Assembly: GCA_025359705.1 (NCBI GenBank)
Contig: JANYFS010000447.1
Location: 1-12,974, forward strand
From: Deinococcales bacterium
GTDB lineage: Bacteria > Deinococcota > Deinococci > Deinococcales > Deinococcaceae
DNA length: 12,974 nucleotides
Direction: 5' to 3'
This document shows positions 7,041 through 12,038 of this stretch, piece by piece; the first letter of the stretch is position 1, and the number at the start of each line of letters is the position of its first letter. The position numbers and the translations under genes are program-made. The notes under the pieces are model-generated. The model was not told the DNA's origin, did no database searches, and saw only the letters and a program-made list of their open reading frames with translations.

Positions 7041-8483
7041 GCTCTGGTTTTGTTCGGTATCTTGCTCGAGGGCCGCAATCACTTCACGCGCCGCCCGATC
7101 CGCAGACTCGAGCGCACCTTCGATGTAGCCTTCGTAATATTGGGCGGTTTCGGTTCCTGCAAAATGAATTCGCCCGATGGGTTCGTCAATTTCTTCGTAA
7201 CCTGCGGTCATCACCCCTGGGGGCGCGTAACAGTTGTAGCCGCCGCCAATGTAGGGTTCGGTCAGCCAGTCGTGGTCGAAATAACGGCGAGGGTACAGCG
7301 CTTCGCGCCCGAACACTCGAGATAAGCCCTCGAGGACGGCTTTTTTGCGGGCCTCGAAGGTTTGGTCGCTCCAATATACCGCGTCGCTACCGCCGATAAA
7401 GGCCACCAGTGCGGGGTGTTTTTCGTCGTGTGAACTCGAGTCTAGGGTGTGGTCGAAAATCAAATCGTCGGGGTCTACCGGTTCTACGGGGCGGCCCCGC
7501 CAAAACGGTTGGTCGTAGATGGCAAAGCATTTGATCACCGAACCCATCTCGAGGCGCTGTATCAACCACATGCGGCGGCGCGGTAACACGGGGCTGAAGT
7601 CGATCCTTTGGGCTTGGTTGGGCGGAACTGCCACCACCACCCGCTGGGCCGTGACCACCATGCCCTCGGCAACCACTTTGATGCCCGTGGCGCTGTGAAA
7701 AATGTCATAAACTTGGCAGCCCAAGCGGATGCTGTCGCCTAGCTCGAGAACCATCCGTTCCACCAAAGTTTGAAAGCCCTCCACTACGCGGTGGGTGTGC
7801 GAGCCACCTTCGGAACTGAACATCGCCTCGAGGCCGCCACAGGTTTTTAGGCCGTGCAAAAAATGCAACATCGAGACATCTTTGGGTTCGATGGTGTATT
7901 CGGTACGCACAATTTGGTCGAAGACATGTTGCAAATATTCACTGCTGAGGTTGCGGCGTTTCCATTCTTCCACACTGATCGAATCCAGTTTGCTGGCTCC
8001 AGGGGTGAGACTGGGGTTCAGTTCGTTGACCTGATCCGCCAGCACCCCCAGTTTGGCTTGAAACCACTCCCACTCGGTGCGGGTCAGGCGGTCCATGCTC
8101 TCGAGGCGGTGGGCTGTCATATCCATGCGCCCAGAGTCCACTTGATTAAAAATGGTCAGGCCAAATTCGGTGATCAGCGCGTTGATGCGCGGCATTTGGT
8201 CGGGTGGCCCAATCCACTGACCGCCCAAATCGAAACAGGTTCCGTCGGGCAGACGGTGGGTACGCAAACGCCCGCCGACCCGCGTGTCCGCCTCGAGCAG
8301 CAGCACGGTTTTGCCCGCTTTGATCATTTGGCGGGCCACCTCTACCCCTGCAATTCCCGCGCCAATCACCACCACATCGGCGGTGCAGATTTCGTTTTTT
8401 CGGTGTTCGTCGATCTGTGTGGTATTCGGTGTGTTTGTATTCGGTGTGTTTTTGTTAGGCTCGTCCATTTGTTTTTCGTACAT
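7038..8483 (-). CDS. Monoamine-oxidase-like flavin amine oxidase
   Basis: A 481-residue flavoprotein that would oxidise an amine to an imine/aldehyde with FAD and oxygen. Residues 34-66 are the FAD-binding Rossmann unit: GAGIAG (41-46) and the ribose-binding acid in LLLEAD. Next come GGRLRT (70-75), the flavin contact GGQWIG (87-92), the active-site Lys318 in GSVIKC, IGGGYNCYAPPG (412-423) and HFAGTET (440-446). These match MAO more closely than other amine oxidases. At the place of the Cys that binds FAD covalently in animal MAO there is Gly415, so FAD is expected to be non-covalent as in bacterial relatives. No signal peptide: residues 1-32 are a polar Asn/Thr/Pro linker containing a repeat. 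The start at 8483 fits the leaderless pattern; Met6 is an alternative. Substrate unknown. Divergent from the methyltransferase by 23 bases. Confidence 0.88.
   Translation of the reverse strand: MYEKQMDEPNKNTPNTNTPNTTQIDEHRKNEICTADVVVIGAGIAGVEVARQMIKAGKTVLLLEADTRVGGRLRTHRLPDGTCFDLGGQWIGPPDQMPRINALITEFGLTIFNQVDSGRMDMTAHRLESMDRLTRTEWEWFQAKLGVLADQVNELNPSLTPGASKLDSISVEEWKRRNLSSEYLQHVFDQIVRTEYTIEPKDVSMLHFLHGLKTCGGLEAMFSSEGGSHTHRVVEGFQTLVERMVLELGDSIRLGCQVYDIFHSATGIKVVAEGMVVTAQRVVVAVPPNQAQRIDFSPVLPRRRMWLIQRLEMGSVIKCFAIYDQPFWRGRPVEPVDPDDLIFDHTLDSSSHDEKHPALVAFIGGSDAVYWSDQTFEARKKAVLEGLSRVFGREALYPRRYFDHDWLTEPYIGGGYNCYAPPGVMTAGYEEIDEPIGRIHFAGTETAQYYEGYIEGALESADRAAREVIAALEQDTEQNQS
8422..8451. repeat. Perfect 15-bp tandem repeat, two units, in the flavoprotein N-terminus
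   Basis: GTATTCGGTGTGTTT occurs at 8422-8436 and again at 8437-8451. On the minus strand each unit encodes five residues of an Asn-Thr-Pro linker (text NTPNTNTPNT). In-frame unit number could vary between strains. Confidence 0.8.
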
Positions 8484-8490
8484 GTTCCTT

Positions 8491-8496
8491 AGAGTA
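8491..8496 (-). promoter_or_regulatory. -10 box, leaderless promoter of the amine oxidase
   Basis: On the minus strand TACTCT, then AAGGAAC (seven bases), then ATG at 8483. The AAGGA is too near the ATG to be a standard ribosome site but might contribute. The box overlaps the divergent -10 by two bases. Confidence 0.5.
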
Positions 8497-8500
8497 GGCT
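8495..8500 (+). promoter_or_regulatory. -10 box, leaderless promoter of the methyltransferase
   Basis: TAGGCT, then ATTTTC (six bases), then GTG at 8507. It shares the TA at 8495-8496 with the opposite-strand box, so both promoters open the same DNA. Confidence 0.5.
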
Positions 8501-8506
8501 ATTTTC

Positions 8507-9427
8507 GTGAAATCCTCCGCTATTCCCCTCGAGTTAAGCCAAATCCCCTTATCTGTAGCCCAAACTTTATTGCTCGAGCCATTAAAACAGCATAATCAGG
8601 TCACTTTTCGGGTGCTTAACCCCACCACTGCCCCAGATCTTTTTGCGGGTGAAACCCTCGAGCGGGCAGGGGAGACCTACTTTCACCGTCCGTTACGGGT
8701 CTGGCTGGATTTGGCAGAGCTATTAAGATGTGAACTCGAGCTAATGGCCCTCGAGACTGATTTTTTGACCTTGCGGTTTAGCCAAAATATTCCAACAGAA
8801 CGCGATAAAACCAGTTCCAGCAACCCCGAAAAATACGGCGCACACACCTCATTTCAAAGAATCAAAAAGCTCGAGGAACCCTATTTTTTAAACGATGCTG
8901 TCCGCGCCCTCAAGTGGCTCGAGTTACCGCCCACCGCTCGAGTGCTGGATTTGGGGGTGGGCAGCGCCGAAGAACTGCATTTGCTCGAGTTGGCCTATCC
9001 ACAGCACACTTTTGAAGTGCTGGGGGTGGATCACAGCGTATCCGCGCTCGAGTTAGCAAAACAGCGTTTCCCGCAACACAGCTTTAAAGTCGCGGACATC
9101 AACAATTTACCCGCAGATTTAGGACAATTCGATTTGATTATCAGCATCGGCACATTCCAAAGCGCCAACATCGACCTCGAGCCACTATTTAGAAGGCTGT
9201 TGGGACATCTCACCTCGAGCGGACGCTGGTTATTGGCTTTTCCCAACAGCCGTTATATCGGCTCCAAACTAACTTACGGCGCACGGCGTTTAAATTACAG
9301 TCATCCCGAATTGTCTTTGTTGTTCAAGGATGTGAATTTCTTCAAGCGGTATTTTCAAAAGCACCGCTACGAGGTGCAAATTACAGGTAAATATTATATT
9401 TGGATTGCCGCAAAGGGGATAAAATAG
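8507..9427 (+). CDS. Class I SAM-dependent methyltransferase, target unknown
   Basis: A 306-residue protein. The first 110 residues are not recognised. The class I Rossmann core follows: motif I VLDLGVGSAEE (146-156), the acidic residue Asp175 ending strand 2 (LGVDHS), VADINNLP with Asp197, and FDLIISIGTFQS (208-219). The order fits small-molecule or lipid methyltransferases (Methyltransf_11/12 type) rather than DNA methylases: no NPPY or PC motif is present, so there is no reason to link it to the CTCGAG motif. A C-terminal basic/aromatic tail (275-306) may contact substrate. The GTG start is set by the leaderless -10. The stop lies inside the next gene's -10 box and the amidase starts four bases later, so the two are probably co-transcribed. 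All ten Leu-Glu pairs are written CTC-GAG; twelve CTCGAG in total. Confidence 0.8.
   Translation: MKSSAIPLELSQIPLSVAQTLLLEPLKQHNQVTFRVLNPTTAPDLFAGETLERAGETYFHRPLRVWLDLAELLRCELELMALETDFLTLRFSQNIPTERDKTSSSNPEKYGAHTSFQRIKKLEEPYFLNDAVRALKWLELPPTARVLDLGVGSAEELHLLELAYPQHTFEVLGVDHSVSALELAKQRFPQHSFKVADINNLPADLGQFDLIISIGTFQSANIDLEPLFRRLLGHLTSSGRWLLAFPNSRYIGSKLTYGARRLNYSHPELSLLFKDVNFFKRYFQKHRYEVQITGKYYIWIAAKGIK
9420..9425 (+). promoter_or_regulatory. -10 box, internal leaderless promoter of the amidase
   Basis: TAAAAT, then AGCGCC (six bases), then ATG at 9432. The box overlaps the stop codon (9425-9427) of the methyltransferase, so the amidase can be transcribed alone as well as by read-through. Confidence 0.55.
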
Positions 9428-9431
9428 CGCC

Positions 9432-10859
9432 ATGAAAGATTTTCCTACAGACCTCCACCTGCTTTCCGCCGTCCAATTGGTGCAACACCTCGAGCGTAAA
9501 ACCCTGACCTCGGTGCAGATCACCCAGTATTTCCTCGAGCGGATTGCACGCTACAACCCCACACTGAAAGCGGTGCTGGCCCTTGTGCCAGACGCACTCG
9601 AGCAGGCTAAACGCTGTGACCTCGAGCGGGTGGCGGGGCAGGTTCGCAGTGCTTTGCACGGAATTCCTGTGCTGATCAAAGACAACATCGACCTGTTGGG
9701 GATGCCCACCACCGCAGGCTCGAGGGTACTGGAAGGGAATTTTCCCGCTCGAGACGCTTTTTTGATTGAGCGTTTGCGCGAGGCGGGCCTGATTCTGTTG
9801 GGCAAAACCAACCTGACCGAGTTTGCCAATTTTGTGACCCTCGAGATGCCCAATGGCTACAGCTCCCAAGGTGGGCAAGTGCAAAACCCGCACGGGAAAG
9901 GGCTGGATGTGGGCGGCTCGAGCAGTGGTAGCGCGGCGGCGATTGCGGCAGGGTTTGCGCCGCTGGCGGTAGGAACCGAGACTTCGGGCAGTATTTTGCA
10001 CCCTGCCAACCAAAATGGCATCGTTGGCATCAAACCCACCGTGGGCGCGGTCTCGAGGCGAGGGATTGTGCCGATTTCGGGCAGCCAAGACACCGCTGGC
10101 CCCCTAGCAAGTACCGTGCAAGATTGTGCTTTGCTGCTCGAGGTGCTAAGCGCCTCAGACCCAGAGGATGCCAGCACCTCGAGCCTACCCCCTTTGTTCA
10201 AACCCACACCCCAAACCCACACCACCCTCGAGGGAATCCGTTTGGGTGTGCCTCGAGCGGGATTTTGGGACACGTTTAACCCCGTTCAGCTCGAGCATTT
10301 TGAAACCCAACTGGAGAATCTAAAAACTTTGGGCGCAACCCTGCAAGACCCGCTGGATTTCCCCGATGCCCCCGCCCTCGAGCGGCTGGGTTTTGATGTG
10401 CTGATCTACGAATTCAAACCCGCCCTCGAGCAGTATTTGGCGAATTCCTTACCCGAAATCCCCAAAACCTTGCAGGCCATCCTTGAGCGATACCAAAACG
10501 ACCTCGAGCTGTGCTATCCGTATGGCACGGTACTTTTGCAGGCATCCCAAGCAACCAAAGGCGACCTTTCCGAAAAAGCCTACCTGCACGCCCGATCTAT
10601 GGATTTGAAGGTGGCCCAGGGTGGCCTCGAGGGGCTGCTGGAAAGGTGTGACGCGCTGATCTTCCCCAGTTTTTTGGGTTACGGGGTGGCTGCCAAAGCA
10701 GGTTTCCCCAGTGTCACCGTTCCCACGGGCAAGCTCGAGGGCAAAATGGAAGGAATCATGTTCACAGGATTGGCTTTTTCCGAAGCCCTGTTGGTCGGAA
10801 TTGCCCACGCGTTTGAGCAAAAAACACAATCCCTCGAGCGACCTGATTTGACGATTTGA
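9432..10859 (+). CDS. Amidase-signature family amidase
   Basis: A 475-residue hydrolase of carbon-nitrogen amide bonds. The Ser-cisSer-Lys triad is complete: Lys83 in LIKDNIDL, Ser163 in GGSSSGS (161-167) and Ser187 in GTETSGSI (181-188), with the family spacing of 24 between the two serines. The context DNIDLLGMPTTAGS and GIKPTVGAVSR is typical. Length fits a stand-alone amidase; GatB and GatC are not adjacent and the C-terminus is short, so a tRNA amidotransferase role is unlikely. No signal peptide, so it is cytoplasmic. The substrate is unknown. The gene has its own leaderless -10 and lies four bases after the methyltransferase. It has the most CTCGAG sites of any gene here, 20: 14 in frame as Leu-Glu, four as Ser-Ser/Ser-Arg, two as Xaa-Arg. 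No clear terminator follows. Confidence 0.88.
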   Translation: MKDFPTDLHLLSAVQLVQHLERKTLTSVQITQYFLERIARYNPTLKAVLALVPDALEQAKRCDLERVAGQVRSALHGIPVLIKDNIDLLGMPTTAGSRVLEGNFPARDAFLIERLREAGLILLGKTNLTEFANFVTLEMPNGYSSQGGQVQNPHGKGLDVGGSSSGSAAAIAAGFAPLAVGTETSGSILHPANQNGIVGIKPTVGAVSRRGIVPISGSQDTAGPLASTVQDCALLLEVLSASDPEDASTSSLPPLFKPTPQTHTTLEGIRLGVPRAGFWDTFNPVQLEHFETQLENLKTLGATLQDPLDFPDAPALERLGFDVLIYEFKPALEQYLANSLPEIPKTLQAILERYQNDLELCYPYGTVLLQASQATKGDLSEKAYLHARSMDLKVAQGGLEGLLERCDALIFPSFLGYGVAAKAGFPSVTVPTGKLEGKMEGIMFTGLAFSEALLVGIAHAFEQKTQSLERPDLTI

Positions 10860-10926
10860 CTGGCTTGGCTCGAGGGGGAGGGTTAGCGCATTTTCCAGAA
10901 TAGTGATCGTATAAATCGCTCAACTC

Positions 10927-11012
10927 AAAAAATGATTTATCCGTCTGAAACATAATTTTTGTGATCGTATTCTTGACGGAAAACGGAAAACGGATTACGG
11001 ACAACTGTTCTA
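10927..11012. repeat. Dispersed 86-bp repeat, copy B
   Basis: Partner of copy A at 6955-7040. It ends on the reversed stop codon (11010-11012) of the helix-turn-helix gene. Heptads ACGGAAA, ACGGAAA, ACGGATT, ACGGACA run 10976-11003. To its left are the arm AGAATA (10897-10902), paired with TATTCT (10968-10973), and a 10-bp direct repeat GTGATCGTAT (10903-10912 and 10961-10970). The convergent gap 10860-11009 otherwise contains one CTCGAG (10869-10874). Confidence 0.8.
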
Positions 11013-11480
11013 AAACCCATCCATCAATTGATCAAACTCGAGGCGCTGATCATTGCTCATTGGGCGCATGAATTCGTATTCGGACAGGGCCAAATTCCAC
11101 TTTTCCGAAATGGCATTCAACTGGCTGTACCGCGCTTGCTGCACAATGCTTAAAATCTCGAGGCACAGCGGCTCGAGCTGGCTTCTTAGCCATTCGTGGG
11201 CCTGCTGCTCGAGGAATTGCCGTTCGCTTTCGGGGGGTAAAGGGGCATTGCCCCGAAAAAAGGCCAAAACGCGGTTTGCCAAATGGTAGGCCGCCATCAC
11301 CCCAGGCGGATGCGGTTGTAAGGCCGCTCGAGCCTCCACCGATTCACGTTTGACCAACCAGCTTCGCCCCTGCTTAATCCCCTCGAGCTTGTGGTGGCGC
11401 AACAATTTGACCACCCGCTCTTCGCTTACCGCCAGCATTTCGGCGGCTTCTTTGGGAGTCAGCAAATCCAACAGCGCCAT
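11010..11480 (-). CDS. Excisionase-type helix-turn-helix DNA-binding protein
   Basis: A 156-residue protein. Residues 6-52 (LLTPKEAAEMLAVSEERVVK through GRSWLVKRESVEAR) are the compact helix-turn-helix of the excisionase/MerR-like HTH_17 family. The remaining hundred residues are helical and not recognised. Likely a transcription regulator; a phage excisionase is unlikely, as the chain is long and no integrase is near. The ATG at 11480 overlaps the upstream TGA as TGATG; a GTG one codon earlier (GTGA overlap) is equally coupled. Being translated right after an ACT-domain protein suggests the two products work together, perhaps as sensor and DNA binder (inference). Its stop codon is the last base triplet of repeat copy B. 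Six CTCGAG sites. Confidence 0.8.
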   Translation of the reverse strand: MALLDLLTPKEAAEMLAVSEERVVKLLRHHKLEGIKQGRSWLVKRESVEARAALQPHPPGVMAAYHLANRVLAFFRGNAPLPPESERQFLEQQAHEWLRSQLEPLCLEILSIVQQARYSQLNAISEKWNLALSEYEFMRPMSNDQRLEFDQLMDGF

Positions 11481-11878
11481 CACTGCGCCCCACCCACACG
11501 ATCCACACGGTGTCCTGCGGCTTTCAGCGCCGCCAAAGCAGGCTCGAGGTTGGCTTCTTTGACCAAGACATAATCGGTATCGAAGGTGGAAAAGGTAAAA
11601 ATCCCAATTTTGGCCTCTGCCAGTGGCTCCAGTACCGAACTGAGAATTCCCGTTTGCCCAAAATCAAACGGCCCCTCGAGCATAAAGCCTTTCCAGCTTC
11701 CCTCAAAACGGACGTAGGGCGGAACCAATTGCTCCACACAAACGATGGAAAGCTCGTGATAGGTGCGGGTGATGTTGAAAAAAATACCTTCCAAAGCCCA
11801 CTGCGGTACATTTTGGTCGGCGGGAAAGCGGCACACCGCAAAAGTCGGCTCGAGCGGATGTAAATTCAGTGAAATCAT
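11480..11878 (-). CDS. ACT-domain (ACT_7/CASTOR-like) small-molecule-binding protein
   Basis: A 132-residue cytoplasmic protein with no catalytic domain. Residues 66-121, with GPFDFGQTGILSSVLEPLAE and then FSTFDTDYVLVKE, match the ACT_7 type of ACT domain, which binds amino acids or similar ligands. The first half (residues 12-60, with HELSIVCVEQLVP) has the matching first half of a tandem ACT pair, as in YkfE/CASTOR-like proteins. It is first in a two-gene unit and its stop overlaps the start of the helix-turn-helix gene. The start at 11878 follows TATACT and six bases, leaderless. Dihydroorotase lies upstream on the same strand but 160 bases away, so it has its own promoter. Ligand unknown. 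Confidence 0.83.
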   Translation of the reverse strand: MISLNLHPLEPTFAVCRFPADQNVPQWALEGIFFNITRTYHELSIVCVEQLVPPYVRFEGSWKGFMLEGPFDFGQTGILSSVLEPLAEAKIGIFTFSTFDTDYVLVKEANLEPALAALKAAGHRVDRVGGAQ

Positions 11879-11884
11879 AGGTGC

Positions 11885-11890
11885 AGTATA
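11885..11890 (-). promoter_or_regulatory. -10 box, leaderless promoter of the ACT-HTH unit
   Basis: On the minus strand TATACT, then GCACCT (six bases), then ATG at 11878. It is the best match to consensus in the window. The -35 position (around 11908-11913) lies inside the heptad array. Confidence 0.65.
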
Positions 11891-11902
11891 GGGGTTAGGG
11901 CA

Positions 11903-11965
11903 TTGTCTGTTGCCTGTTTTCTGCTTTTTGCGTTGGTGATTCGTTGTTGGTTATGCGTTGTCCGT
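11903..11965. repeat. Degenerate heptanucleotide array upstream of the ACT-HTH promoter
   Basis: Nine consecutive 7-base units on the plus strand: TTGTCTG, TTGCCTG, TTTTCTG, CTTTTTG, CGTTGGT, GATTCGT, TGTTGGT, TATGCGT, TGTCCGT. The last units (ACGGACA, ACGCATA, ACCAACA, ACGAATC on the minus strand) are of the same type as the heptads ending repeat copies A and B, and the flanking CGTCAAAG resembles the CGTCAAGA of copy B read on the minus strand. The array fills the DNA just upstream of the -10 of the ACT-HTH unit. The rest of the 160-base gap has CTCGAG at 11980 and 12004. Confidence 0.55.
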
Positions 11966-12038
11966 CAAAGATGAAAACCCTCGAGGAGATTGTACTTATT
12001 TCCCTCGAGGTCACGGTTTAATTTAGAGCACATACTTT

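Noticed and set aside
7854..8492. A 212-residue plus-strand open frame antisense to the amine oxidase
   Set aside because: It has no recognisable domain; the minus-strand flavoprotein explains this DNA fully.
3984..9395. Exact 14-mer TACAGGTAAATATT at 3984-3997 and 9382-9395, upstream of two leaderless promoters
   Set aside because: The distances to the -10 boxes differ (28 and 38 bases), one copy is inside coding sequence, and one chance 14-mer pair is not surprising in 13 kb.
8507..9427. The methyltransferase as a CTCGAG DNA methylase
   Set aside because: It lacks a DNA methylase catalytic motif such as NPPY or PC and looks like a small-molecule type.
11010..11480. The HTH protein as a phage excisionase marking a mobile element
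   Set aside because: No integrase, attachment repeat or other phage gene is near, and it is coupled to an ACT-domain gene.
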